Shown here: positions 24,289 through 33,791 of the stretch, piece by piece
How positions within the stretch are numbered: the first letter of the stretch is position 1
How the letters are laid out: the number at the start of each line of letters is the position of its first letter
From: Pedobacter sp. L105
GTDB taxonomy: Bacteria > Bacteroidota > Bacteroidia > Sphingobacteriales > Sphingobacteriaceae
NCBI RefSeq assembly: GCF_009765875.1
Contig: NZ_LMUP01000008.1
Coordinates: forward strand, 363,776-427,775
Direction: 5' to 3'
DNA: 64,000 nucleotides
Notes under the pieces: generated by a model
The model's database searches: none
The model's input: only the letters and a program-made list of their open reading frames with translations
Told to the model about the DNA's origin: nothing
Translations under genes and position numbers: made by a program

Positions 24289-27200
24289 TTAAATCCTACC
24301 ATATAACTTTACCATTGCTCTCAATTCTTTTTCAATAGACTTGCCGGGCTGTTCCTTCATTCTCCATGTCCAGTTTCCTTTTGATGACCCTGGTTCGTTC
24401 ATTCTTGCCTGTCCGCCCAGGCCCAGCACATCCTGTATGGGCAAAATAACAATCCGCGCTACAGAGGCATAGGCGAGTCTAGCCAATACCAGGTGAACGT
24501 TTTTTTTCTTTACTGTTTTACCAACATAGGCCTTCAGGTTTTTCCGCTCCACTTTTTTTGTTTCTTTTTCATACCAGCCAATACTGGTATCATTATCATG
24601 CGTCCCGGTATAAACCACAAAATTATCTGTTTTGAAATTATGGGGAATATAATCTGAACTGCCGATATCATCGCCAAAAGCAAACTGAAGAACCTTCATT
24701 CCTGCTAGTTTAAACTGATCCCTGAGCTGATAAACAGCTTCACTGATCTTACCAAGGTCCTCTGCAATAAAAGGCAGACCGGGGAACTCTTCCTGCAGTG
24801 TTTTGAAGAAATCAGCTCCGGGACCATCTTTCCAGGTTCCGTTAACCGCCGTTTTTTCTCCAGCAGGCACCTCCCAGTAATCAGCAAAAGCCCTGAAGTG
24901 ATCCAGCCGCAGTAAATCATACATTTCCATGTTTTTACGTATCCTGTTCAGCCACCATGCATATCCCTCTTCTTTCAGTTTATCCCAGCAATAAACCGGC
25001 ATACCCCACAGCTGACCTTCAGCACTAAAATAATCAGGGGGTACACCTGCTACTCCAGTCAGGCGTCCTTCTGCATCCAGACTAAACAAATCCCTGTTAG
25101 ACCAAACATCTGCGGAATCGTAACTGATATAGAAAGGTAAGTCGCCATAAAACCTAATCTCCTGTGCAGCAGCATAGTTTCTCAGTTTTGCCCATTGTTT
25201 AAAAAAAATAAACTGTTTCCATTTCACAAACCTCAATTCGTCTTTATGCAAAACGGCAAACTCCTGTAATGCCTGCAGCTCGCGGTTCCGGTAAGGAAGA
25301 TCCCAATTGTACCATGGATCACCTCCCTGCTCGCCTTTCAGCACCACAAAAAGTGCAAAATCATCTAACCAGTCTGCTTCTTTTACGCAAAACCGGCTAA
25401 AATCTTCAGCGCGATCTCCGGATTCTTTCATAAACCTGTCGTAAGCCAATGAGAAAAGCTTGTTTTTCAACGTTTCGGCCTTTTCATAATCCAAACGATC
25501 CTTAACAGGAAGATAGGATTTTCTCACCTCATGTGCTTTCAGCCAGCCGGCATCTACCAGCTCATCCGGACTAATCAGCAGCACATTTCCTGCCATCGCA
25601 GATATAGAACTATAAGGAGAAAATGCCTGGTCAGCTCCAATAGGGTTTAAAGGGAGCAGCTGCCAGTATTTCTGACCTGAGGCAGATAAAAAATCGGCAA
25701 AATTTCTTGCCTCTATCCCCAGGTCGCCAATTCCATAAGGAGAAGGCAATGAAGTAATGTGCATTAAAACACCTGCAGCTCGTGGCTGGTCTAACTGTTC
25801 TATCACCAGGAAAGCCAGCGGCAGATGATCAAATAAACTCCCTGCTATTAATTTTTTCTCATTCCCAATATTCATCGTTCCTCTTAAAGGGTTACCCAGC
25901 TGATACGATCCTTCAAATGGCAGTACGATAAAAGTTTCTTCCCAGTTCAGCAACGTAAAATCAGGATGTTTTTCATTTACCAGACCGGCCAGGTGTAATG
26001 GAATTACAGTGATCATCCATTGTTTTCCATTTTTTCTTGCAAAAGCCAGCAGATGACCTGCATGTTTACCCTTAATGGTTAAAGGAATGTATTCACCATT
26101 TTGGCATTCTGCCACGGCTTTATCACTCAGTAATGCTTCCAGCAGGTTGAGTTTAATTTTTCCATTGTATCGTCCTTCCCACAACTCCTCTCCATCAGGA
26201 AAATGGTCCTTAATTTCCTCTAAAAATGCTTTACGCTGCTGATAATCCACAGGCCTGCGGTTATCCGGATCTACCAGGTTAAGATCCCAGAGTTCCGTAC
26301 CCTGATAGGTATCTGGAATACCCGGACAGGTAAACTTTAATAACAGCTGACTCAGTGAATTTAAAATCCCAAAGTCAGCTACTTTTTGATGAAAGGGGCT
26401 AAAGCTCGACCAAAAATCACCTTTTCGATCCAGTATTCCCCCGATAAAATCCATTATCATTTCCTCGTATTCCAAATTAGGTTCTGCCCAATCTGAATTT
26501 ACTTTAGCCTCTCTGAGGGCTTTCTGCAGGTAAGCCTGCAGACGCGCCGGATAATTATCTTCAGCCATCCCTGGCATAGGATAACTACCAATTAATGTCT
26601 GATAAATGAAATACTCATCATTAGGGTCTATACCCGATGATAAAATGGAATTAATCAACCGCCACTCTTTTACCTTCGCGAGCCATTCTTTAGAAATATC
26701 CGTCAAAACATTTAGTCGCGCCCGGACGTCTTCCCCCCTTTTTGTATCGTGGGTAGAGGTACCGTTCAAACTTAAAGGCCAGCTTTCCTGCCTTAATTTC
26801 ATCTGTTCATGAAAAGTTTTACTTCCTTCTCCGAAGGCATCAGGGGCGTCTCCTACTTCGTTATGCCCAATGAAACGGTTATAGGTATACATCAGCGTAT
26901 CTTCTACTCCCTTAGCCATCAGCGGGCCGCTAAACTGCATCAGCCGCAGGTAAAACACGGTAGCTCTGCTGTTATACTCTTCATCCCCCTGTTTAGGCTG
27001 CTCCAGCAATACTTTATACAATAGCGCAGCGGCATCTTTTAACGATTTTTGCTCAGCCACTTCATTCAGCAGTTTTTTCAATCCTTTATGATCATCTCCG
27101 GATAAAGGCAGCTGTTCTCCATAAAAACGGTAAACAGGACAGCAGATCAGTACCTGTCCTATGGCTTCCTTCAGGCTGCCATGTTTCAGTGCAGCCAGCT

Positions 27201-28287
27201 CTTCCTGATCTGCGAGATGCAAACCCATAAAAAGCGCGTATAAGTTATCCAGCTCACCAACCATATAGCCGCTCAAAATACCGGCTTTTTTTTCTAAAAC
27301 CTGCTCAGCTACTCCTCTTGTATCACCAATCAACTCCTCGTAATATTCGGTAAAATCTTTCCGGGCTTCCTCATGGGTAAACAAATTGTTCACCTGGGCC
27401 AGGAAATCATAACCCGTAGTTCCCTGAATAGGCCATACCGCAGGTAGTTCTTCTCCTTTTTCCAGGATCTTCTCTACAACGATGTAAGTATCCTCTCCTG
27501 CCAGCTGGCGTAGCCTGTCCAGATAAGTCTCCGGATCATACAGGCCGTCGATATGGTCTACACGTAATCCCTGGAAAACATCTTCATCCAGCAGTGTTTT
27601 GATCAGCTGATGATAGACCTTAAAAGTTTCTTCATGCTGTATGTTAAGACAAATCAGGCTGTTTACTGTAAAAAACCTCCTGTAATTGATCCGTTCATTG
27701 GTTTCTTTCCAGTGACAGGGGCGGTAATACTGCAAAGCTATAGCGTCCTGTACTGGCATATTTACATTCTGTATACTGGCATTAACCGGCCATTCCTTAT
27801 CAAAATATTGAAGTTTTATCTTTCCATCTTTTGTAATGAGCTTTAAATCTCCCTTTTCAACAGCTTCATCCACAGTACTGCCTAAAAAGGGAACCATCAG
27901 GGGCAGTTTTTTATCGCCCGACCAATTGATGTCAAAGAAGCCGGCATAAGCCGATTCCTGACCCTTTTCCAATACATCCATCAACCAGATATTATTGGGA
28001 TGAAAGGCCATATGATTGGGAACGATATCCTGAATCCAGCGTATTCCCAGCCCAGCCATCTTTTCAGCAATCGCCCTCAGTTCTTCCAAAGTTCCAATTT
28101 CAGGGTTAATGCGATGCGGGTTTACGGTATCATAGCCATGCATGCTCCCCGGACTGGCCTCCAAAATGGGTGAAGCGTAAACAGTGCTTACACCCAGCTG
28201 ATCAAGATAAGGAAGGATCTGGTCAAAATCTTTAAAAGTAAATTCCTTATGGAATTGGATACGATAGGTGGAATGTGGATTAAGCAT
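24289..28287 (-). CDS. treY: Fused maltooligosyl trehalose synthase (TreY) and 4-alpha-glucanotransferase (MalQ)
   Basis: A 1332-residue fusion. Residues 1 to about 830 are TreY, a GH13 enzyme turning the reducing end of maltooligosaccharides into a trehalosyl unit: YRIQFHKEFTFKD, IVPNHMAF, nucleophile Asp244 in LRVDHIDGLYDP, VVEKILEKGE and STHDTKRGEDVRARL. Residues from about 838 are GH77 MalQ: GVLMHITSLPSPYGIGDLG, Asp1129 in LRLDHFRAF, FIAEDLGKIS and TGTHDNDT. Both catalytic sets look complete. The start overlaps the treZ end by 8 bases. MalQ would lengthen short maltooligosaccharides left over by TreY/TreZ for re-use, which is inference. A sequencing join is unlikely since the frame is continuous. 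Confidence 0.93.
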   Translation of the reverse strand: MLNPHSTYRIQFHKEFTFKDFDQILPYLDQLGVSTVYASPILEASPGSMHGYDTVNPHRINPEIGTLEELRAIAEKMAGLGIRWIQDIVPNHMAFHPNNIWLMDVLEKGQESAYAGFFDINWSGDKKLPLMVPFLGSTVDEAVEKGDLKLITKDGKIKLQYFDKEWPVNASIQNVNMPVQDAIALQYYRPCHWKETNERINYRRFFTVNSLICLNIQHEETFKVYHQLIKTLLDEDVFQGLRVDHIDGLYDPETYLDRLRQLAGEDTYIVVEKILEKGEELPAVWPIQGTTGYDFLAQVNNLFTHEEARKDFTEYYEELIGDTRGVAEQVLEKKAGILSGYMVGELDNLYALFMGLHLADQEELAALKHGSLKEAIGQVLICCPVYRFYGEQLPLSGDDHKGLKKLLNEVAEQKSLKDAAALLYKVLLEQPKQGDEEYNSRATVFYLRLMQFSGPLMAKGVEDTLMYTYNRFIGHNEVGDAPDAFGEGSKTFHEQMKLRQESWPLSLNGTSTHDTKRGEDVRARLNVLTDISKEWLAKVKEWRLINSILSSGIDPNDEYFIYQTLIGSYPMPGMAEDNYPARLQAYLQKALREAKVNSDWAEPNLEYEEMIMDFIGGILDRKGDFWSSFSPFHQKVADFGILNSLSQLLLKFTCPGIPDTYQGTELWDLNLVDPDNRRPVDYQQRKAFLEEIKDHFPDGEELWEGRYNGKIKLNLLEALLSDKAVAECQNGEYIPLTIKGKHAGHLLAFARKNGKQWMITVIPLHLAGLVNEKHPDFTLLNWEETFIVLPFEGSYQLGNPLRGTMNIGNEKKLIAGSLFDHLPLAFLVIEQLDQPRAAGVLMHITSLPSPYGIGDLGIEARNFADFLSASGQKYWQLLPLNPIGADQAFSPYSSISAMAGNVLLISPDELVDAGWLKAHEVRKSYLPVKDRLDYEKAETLKNKLFSLAYDRFMKESGDRAEDFSRFCVKEADWLDDFALFVVLKGEQGGDPWYNWDLPYRNRELQALQEFAVLHKDELRFVKWKQFIFFKQWAKLRNYAAAQEIRFYGDLPFYISYDSADVWSNRDLFSLDAEGRLTGVAGVPPDYFSAEGQLWGMPVYCWDKLKEEGYAWWLNRIRKNMEMYDLLRLDHFRAFADYWEVPAGEKTAVNGTWKDGPGADFFKTLQEEFPGLPFIAEDLGKISEAVYQLRDQFKLAGMKVLQFAFGDDIGSSDYIPHNFKTDNFVVYTGTHDNDTSIGWYEKETKKVERKNLKAYVGKTVKKKNVHLVLARLAYASVARIVILPIQDVLGLGGQARMNEPGSSKGNWTWRMKEQPGKSIEKELRAMVKLYGRI

Positions 28288-30115
28288 ATTTATTCGTATA
28301 AATTAAAATTGATTGAGGCTGCAGCGGTAAACTTTGAAGCGCATCAACAGATGAAGGTGCAGCAACGGGGCCTTTCCACTGGGGAGCCGCAGAATCAAGT
28401 ATTTTTTTCCAGTGAGGTTTGTCATCAGGAATGGTCACATCCTGTATCTTGTTAGAAAAATTCATCAGGCATAACACCTGTACTTCCTGTTCCCAGCGTC
28501 TTAACGTCAGACAATTGGTGAGGACATTGGAAGATACAATAAGTTGATTCCGGTTTGTATTATTCAAACAGGCATACTGTTTTCTTAAGGCAATCATCGT
28601 TTTATAAAACTCCAGCAATTGTTTGTGCCCTTCCTCCTGCTGCAGGTCCCATTGTAATTTGGATTTAAGAAAGGTATCTTCCGACTGCGGATCAGGCGCA
28701 TCTTCTCCTGTATGAAAATCTTTGAACTCCTCCTTCCTGCCCTTGCGGACAGCCTCAATTAATGCGGGATCACCGTGACTGGTAAAAAATTGAAAGGGAT
28801 GTGTTTCGCCCCACTCTTCCCCCATAAACAGCATCGGTAAAAAAGGGCTGCATAATACCGCTCCTGCCATCAGCTTCTGCATTTCGTAACTCACTAATTC
28901 ACTGGTACGCTCACCCAGCATGCGGTTGCCCACCTGATCATGGTTCTGCGAAAAAACAACAAACTGCCTGCCGGGGTTTCCTTCAGCTGTACCACCAAAG
29001 GTCCTTAAGCGCTGCGGAGAATAAATCCCGTCATATACATAAGCATCGCGGTAGGCTTTCTCCAGATGTTCGATGCCTTTAAAGTCGGCATAGTACCCCT
29101 GCGCAGGTTCACCGGCAGTCACCCGCAGTGCATGGTGGAACTCATCTATCCACTGTGCATCCATTCCATAACCCTTCTCCGCTACAGGATTGATGAACTT
29201 ATTATCATTCAGATCAGACTCTACAATCAGGTAATGCCTGCGTTTGGTAACTTCCATCAGGCGGTCAACTTCCTGCCTCATCTGCAGCAGCAGGTGTTTT
29301 ACCCCGAGATCCTTAATTGCATGTACTGCATCTAAACGCAATGCATCAATATGGAAATCCCTGAACCACATCAGTACATTTTCAATAAAATAATCGCGCA
29401 CGCCATCAGACCAGGCATCATCGTAATTGATAGCACTGCCCCATGGCGTGTGATATTTATCTGTAAAATAGGGACCTGAAAGACCAAAATAATTGCCTTC
29501 CGGGCCAACATGGTTATACACCACATCCAGTATCACTGCCAATCCTTTTTCGTGACAGGCATTAACCAGTTGTTGCAAACCGGCCGCCGCTCCGTAAGAA
29601 TATTGAACGGCAAAAGGAAAAACACCGTCATATCCCCAGTTGCGCTCTCCGGGGAACTGGGATACCGGCATGATCTCTATGGCAGTTATCCCCAGTTCAA
29701 GCAGGTAATCCAGTCTAGCGATAATACCTTTAAAAGTTCCTTCCTGCGTAAAAGTACCCGTATGGAGTTCGTAAAGCAGATAGTGCTCTAAAGCAGGATT
29801 TTTCCAGGACTGATCCGTCCATTCAAATGCATTTACATTAAAAGCTTCCGAAACACCGTGTACCCCTTCAGGCTGTATCAAACTTGCCGGATCAGGCACT
29901 GTTGTGTCTTCATTAATCACAAAATTATAACGGCTACCGGGCTTTAAAACGTCAGTCTCCAGTTCCCAGTATCCAAACTCTTTCTTTTCAAGAGGATACA
30001 AAGCATTGGTTAATTTTAATTCAACACACTTTGCTTCCGGCGCCCAAAACCTAATTTCAGCGGTTTGGGGATCCCTGAAATTTACCCCTATGTTTCTTTT
30101 TAACCGGTTTATCAT
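28280..30115 (-). CDS. treZ: Malto-oligosyltrehalose trehalohydrolase
   Basis: Releases free trehalose from the maltooligosyl-trehalose made by TreY. The 611 residues begin with an N-terminal E-set domain (FWAPEAKCVELKL), then the GH13 barrel: YDGVFPFAVQYSYG, VYNHVGPEGNY, nucleophile Asp262 in DALRLDAVHAI, IVESDLND and SQNHDQVGNR. The start ATG at 30115 overlaps the end of glgX by 59 bases in another frame; no later Met would keep the E-set domain. It lies between glgX and the TreY-MalQ fusion in the operon. Confidence 0.95.
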   Translation of the reverse strand: MINRLKRNIGVNFRDPQTAEIRFWAPEAKCVELKLTNALYPLEKKEFGYWELETDVLKPGSRYNFVINEDTTVPDPASLIQPEGVHGVSEAFNVNAFEWTDQSWKNPALEHYLLYELHTGTFTQEGTFKGIIARLDYLLELGITAIEIMPVSQFPGERNWGYDGVFPFAVQYSYGAAAGLQQLVNACHEKGLAVILDVVYNHVGPEGNYFGLSGPYFTDKYHTPWGSAINYDDAWSDGVRDYFIENVLMWFRDFHIDALRLDAVHAIKDLGVKHLLLQMRQEVDRLMEVTKRRHYLIVESDLNDNKFINPVAEKGYGMDAQWIDEFHHALRVTAGEPAQGYYADFKGIEHLEKAYRDAYVYDGIYSPQRLRTFGGTAEGNPGRQFVVFSQNHDQVGNRMLGERTSELVSYEMQKLMAGAVLCSPFLPMLFMGEEWGETHPFQFFTSHGDPALIEAVRKGRKEEFKDFHTGEDAPDPQSEDTFLKSKLQWDLQQEEGHKQLLEFYKTMIALRKQYACLNNTNRNQLIVSSNVLTNCLTLRRWEQEVQVLCLMNFSNKIQDVTIPDDKPHWKKILDSAAPQWKGPVAAPSSVDALQSLPLQPQSILIYTNKYA

Positions 30116-32252
30116 ATTCTTGATTACTTCTAATATGTTTTAATAAAATAATAGATCGTCCTTCTACTTTGATTGTATCACTTGTATAGTGAGTAGTAGG
30201 CGATTCATTAATGTCTTGTATAGCGGTATCCAGCACCTTTAGCCACTCTTTACCATAACGTTCATGTGGCAGGTTATAATCCATCGGTTCATCATGCGCA
30301 TTGAACATCAGGTAAAAATTATCATCAGTAATTTTCTCCCCTTTAGCTCCAATGCTTCTCAATCCCTGCCCATTCAGATATATAGCAAGGGATTTGGCAT
30401 AATCTTCATTCCAGTTATGCTCTTCCATTTCCATACCTTCCGGAAGGAACCAGGCCACATCTTCCAACCCGATACCTTTCATTGGTACGCCCTGAAACCA
30501 GCGCCTCCTGCAGAAAACCGGATGCCGTTTCCGTAAATGGATCAGTTGCTGAGTAAAAGTAAAAAGTTCTTTATCTGCGTTGAGCCAATTGAGCCACGAG
30601 ATCTCATTGTCCTGGCAGTAAGCATTGTTATTACCATTTTGCGTCCTGCCGAACTCATCCCCAGCCACCATCATGGGTACACCCTGCGAAAGAAACAAGG
30701 TGGTGAGCAGATTACGTTTCTGCCTGGCACGCATTACATTGATCTCCTGGCTGTCCGTTTCACCTTCCACGCCATAATTATAGGAGCTATTGTGCTGCTC
30801 GCCATCCTGGTTATTTTCTCCATTGGCCTCATTGTGCTTTTCATTATACGTAACGAGGTCATGCAATGTAAAACCATCATGCGCGGTAATAAAATTTACG
30901 CTGGCAGTAGGGCTTCGCATGTCATCCTGATACAAATCAGGACTTCCCGTAAACCGTTGGGCAAACTCTCCCAGCATACTATTGGCACCCCTCCAGTAAT
31001 CCCTTACGCAATCCCTGTACTTACCATTCCACTCTGCCCATTCAGGCGGAAAATTTCCCACCTGGTAACCTCCCTCACCAATATCCCAGGGTTCAGCAAT
31101 CAGTTTTACCTGTGAAATCAGCGGGTCCTGATGGATGATATCAAAAAAAGCACTCAGCTTATTTACACTGTGCAGTTCCCTGGCCAATGCCGGGGCAAGA
31201 TCAAAACGGAAACCATCAATATGCATGTCTGTGATCCAATAACGCAGGCTATCCATGAACAGCCGCAATACATTTGGCAGGTTAGCATTCAGGGTATTTC
31301 CGGTACCGGTATAATCCATATAATAACGCTGATTTTCGGTCAGGCGATAATAAGATGAATTATCAATTCCTTTAAATGACAGCGTGGGCCCCATGTGGTT
31401 CCCTTCAGCAGTGTGGTTATACACTACATCAAGAATAACCTCTATACCCGCTTTGTGCATTGCTTTCACCATATCTTTAAATTCCTTTACCTGTCCCCCT
31501 CTTTCAGAATTGGAGGCATACCTGATATCAGGGGCAAAAAATCCAATGGTATTGTATCCCCAGTAATTGGTCAATCCTTTTTCTGCAAGGTGCCTGTCGT
31601 TCACAAACTGATGTACAGGCATCAGTTCAATAGCCGTAATGCCCAGCTCCCGTAAATAATTTAAAGTAACGGGATGGGCGAGCGCAGCATAGGTACCCCT
31701 GATCTCTTCAGGGATATCAGGATGCAGTTTGGTAAAACCTTTTACATGAGTTTCATAAATAATCGATTGATGATATGGAATGTCAAGCGGCAGATCTCCC
31801 TCCCAGTCATAAGACTGGTCGATCACTACAGACTTTGGCATAAAAGGCGCACTATCCAGCTCGCTAAAGCTCAGATCTTCGCGTTCATCGCCTATAATGT
31901 ATCCAAAAACAGCATCATGCCAGCCTATCAGACCTGCAATAGCCTTTGCATAAGGATCTATTAATAATTTGTTTGCGTTGTACCGGCATCCCTTCCCGGG
32001 CTCAAAAGGTCCGTGAACACGATAACCATATAACTGTCCGGGTTGAAGATCAGGAATATACCCATGCCAGATATGGTGGGTACGTTCTGCTAATTTTATT
32101 TTTCGGGTTTCCTGCTCATCAGTTTCCTCCCTGAAAAGACAAAGTTCTACTGCAGTGGCATGGTCAGCATAAATAGCGAAATTAACGCCCTTCCCATCCC
32201 ATGTTGAACCAAGCGGATAAGGATTGCCGGGATATACTATTATGTTCTCCAT
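30057..32252 (-). CDS. glgX: Glycogen debranching enzyme (isoamylase type, GlgX/TreX)
   Basis: Hydrolyses alpha-1,6 branches in glycogen, giving linear maltooligosaccharides for TreY and TreZ. The 731 residues start YPGNPYPLGSTWDGKGVNFA, typical of GlgX, with a CBM48-like N-terminal domain, then GH13 motifs: VVYNHTAEGNH, nucleophile Asp351 in DGFRFDLAPAL, LIAEPWDIGEGGYQVGNFP with the acid Glu, and FITAHDGFTLHDLV. First gene of the trehalose operon. The order glgX-treZ-treY is that of trehalose loci, so the name TreX would fit equally. Confidence 0.95.
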   Translation of the reverse strand: MENIIVYPGNPYPLGSTWDGKGVNFAIYADHATAVELCLFREETDEQETRKIKLAERTHHIWHGYIPDLQPGQLYGYRVHGPFEPGKGCRYNANKLLIDPYAKAIAGLIGWHDAVFGYIIGDEREDLSFSELDSAPFMPKSVVIDQSYDWEGDLPLDIPYHQSIIYETHVKGFTKLHPDIPEEIRGTYAALAHPVTLNYLRELGITAIELMPVHQFVNDRHLAEKGLTNYWGYNTIGFFAPDIRYASNSERGGQVKEFKDMVKAMHKAGIEVILDVVYNHTAEGNHMGPTLSFKGIDNSSYYRLTENQRYYMDYTGTGNTLNANLPNVLRLFMDSLRYWITDMHIDGFRFDLAPALARELHSVNKLSAFFDIIHQDPLISQVKLIAEPWDIGEGGYQVGNFPPEWAEWNGKYRDCVRDYWRGANSMLGEFAQRFTGSPDLYQDDMRSPTASVNFITAHDGFTLHDLVTYNEKHNEANGENNQDGEQHNSSYNYGVEGETDSQEINVMRARQKRNLLTTLFLSQGVPMMVAGDEFGRTQNGNNNAYCQDNEISWLNWLNADKELFTFTQQLIHLRKRHPVFCRRRWFQGVPMKGIGLEDVAWFLPEGMEMEEHNWNEDYAKSLAIYLNGQGLRSIGAKGEKITDDNFYLMFNAHDEPMDYNLPHERYGKEWLKVLDTAIQDINESPTTHYTSDTIKVEGRSIILLKHIRSNQEYDKPVKKKHRGKFQGSPNR

Positions 32253-32344
32253 CAGTTATATCAATAACTTTTAGAGGAAAAAGTTTTAATATTTTTATAA
32301 AAGGTGGAGTAAATGGCCAGATGACCGCTTCATTCTAGCGTAAT

Positions 32345-32379
32345 AAAAAAACGGGCACCATGAATGGCACCCGTTTTTT
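32345..32379. terminator. Hairpin terminator between the esterase gene and glgX
   Basis: A-run plus ACGGG (32345-32355) pairs with CCCG plus T-run (32370-32379), with a further CCAT/ATGG pairing inside. With A- and T-tracts on both sides it can work for either strand; here it lies downstream of the minus-strand glgX promoter region's neighbour only by 90 bases, so it most likely separates the two minus-strand units. Confidence 0.5.
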
Positions 32380-32435
32380 CTGTTTTTCGTAGGTATAGAT
32401 AGTGATGCAACAACAGTCGCCATCATTTGTTTGAT

Positions 32436-33572
32436 TTATTTACCAAAAGCTTTTTTCAACTGATCTGCTGCGTAAGCCTGGGCTTCTTTAGCTTCAGGAA
32501 CCACCGCTGCCATTCCAAAGAACTCATGGGTTACCCCTGCATAATTCTTACTGTCTACTGTTACCCCCGCAGCTTTTAACTTATCGGCAAGCATCATACC
32601 GTCACTATTTAAAGGATCAATTTCAGCAGTGACAATCGTAGTTGGAGGCAAGCCCTTCAAATTAGCGTTCACCAAAGAAATCCTTGGATCTTTAGCCTCT
32701 GCCATATTATTTACATATTTCGCAGTAAACCAGGCCATCATTGCTTTGTTTAAAGGGTGGGCATCGGCATAAGCCACATAAGACTTAGTGGTCATATCAG
32801 CCTGCGCAATTGGATAAACCAACACCTCATGTAATGGCACCATGATCTTTTTATCTCTGGCCATGATGCTCACATTCGCAGCCAGGTTACCACCGGCACT
32901 TTCGCCAACTACGGCAATCATTTTAGGATCAGCATTAATGGAAGCTGCATTTTTCAATACCCATTCATAAGCTGCAAAAGAATCATTATGTGCAATAGGG
33001 AATTTATGTTCCGGAGCCAAACGATAACCTACCGATACAACTACTGCACCAACCTGTTCTGCCAGTCCTTGTGCAGAAGCATTATATACGTCAATATTAG
33101 CAATTACAAATCCGCCTCCATGGTAATAAACAATCACCGGGAAAGGACCTTTACCTGCTTTAGGTGTATAGATTTTCAAATGGATTGTACCTCCGCTAAC
33201 AGGAATATCTTTTCCAGCAGTATCCACACCTGGTGCAGGTACAGTGATTTTATTCTCTTTGATCAGATCCATCACTGCATCTGTGGGTGTATGGTTTTTC
33301 CTTGCATCTGCAGCACTCAGGCTTTCTGTAGGTTTATCACCATAACTCATTAATTTTTCCACCACAGCCTGCATTTCAGGATGTATCGTTTTACCCCATG
33401 CAGGCGCAGCACCTGTAGGTTTGATGGCAGTCATCACAGTAGTTTTCGTAGAGTCGGTCTTTGTGGTTGTACTGTCGGTAGTAACAGTTTTAGAAGAGTT
33501 GCTGGTACAGGAAGCAAAGAAAACAGCTCCCGCAAGCAATGTTAGTTTAGAGGTGATTAAAATCTTTTTCAT
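32436..33572 (-). CDS. Lipoprotein alpha/beta-hydrolase of the hormone-sensitive lipase family
   Basis: A 378-residue predicted lipoprotein esterase. I chose the ATG at 33572 because it gives a proper signal peptide with lipobox FFASC; an upstream in-frame start would put 27 unlikely residues before it. A Ser/Thr/Lys-rich linker follows. The hydrolase domain shows the oxyanion motif YYHGGGFV, nucleophile GESAGGN, Asp in EIDPLNSDG and His in GVTHEFFG, the HSL-family triad. It would hydrolyse short acyl esters at the cell envelope; the substrate is unknown. Confidence 0.88.
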   Translation of the reverse strand: MKKILITSKLTLLAGAVFFASCTSNSSKTVTTDSTTTKTDSTKTTVMTAIKPTGAAPAWGKTIHPEMQAVVEKLMSYGDKPTESLSAADARKNHTPTDAVMDLIKENKITVPAPGVDTAGKDIPVSGGTIHLKIYTPKAGKGPFPVIVYYHGGGFVIANIDVYNASAQGLAEQVGAVVVSVGYRLAPEHKFPIAHNDSFAAYEWVLKNAASINADPKMIAVVGESAGGNLAANVSIMARDKKIMVPLHEVLVYPIAQADMTTKSYVAYADAHPLNKAMMAWFTAKYVNNMAEAKDPRISLVNANLKGLPPTTIVTAEIDPLNSDGMMLADKLKAAGVTVDSKNYAGVTHEFFGMAAVVPEAKEAQAYAADQLKKAFGK

Positions 33573-33791
33573 AAATAGGTGTAAATTGTTAATATCCTGA
33601 GCAACAAAGGTTTTCTCCTTAATGTTTGATCCTACTCCTCTCTGGAATGCCAATTAATTTGATCTCTCCCTATGTAATTGATGCTTAAAACAATACATCT
33701 AAATGTGTTAATCCCGAAAAATTCATTTATTGAGCAAAACACTTAAACAAAAAAAGTGTTAGAGGAGTCACCTCCAATAATAACTATCACC

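Noticed and set aside
30537..31115. 192-codon open frame on the plus strand
   Set aside because: Opposite glgX, whose motifs are complete; Ile/Leu-rich translation without family likeness.
33573..33653. Upstream in-frame start for the lipoprotein esterase
   Set aside because: It would bury the signal peptide and lipobox behind 27 residues.
33654..33791. AACACTT/AAGTGTT and GAGG/CCTC small inverted repeats before katE
   Set aside because: Short arms in AT-rich sequence; too weak to list as operators, although the second lies close to the start codon.
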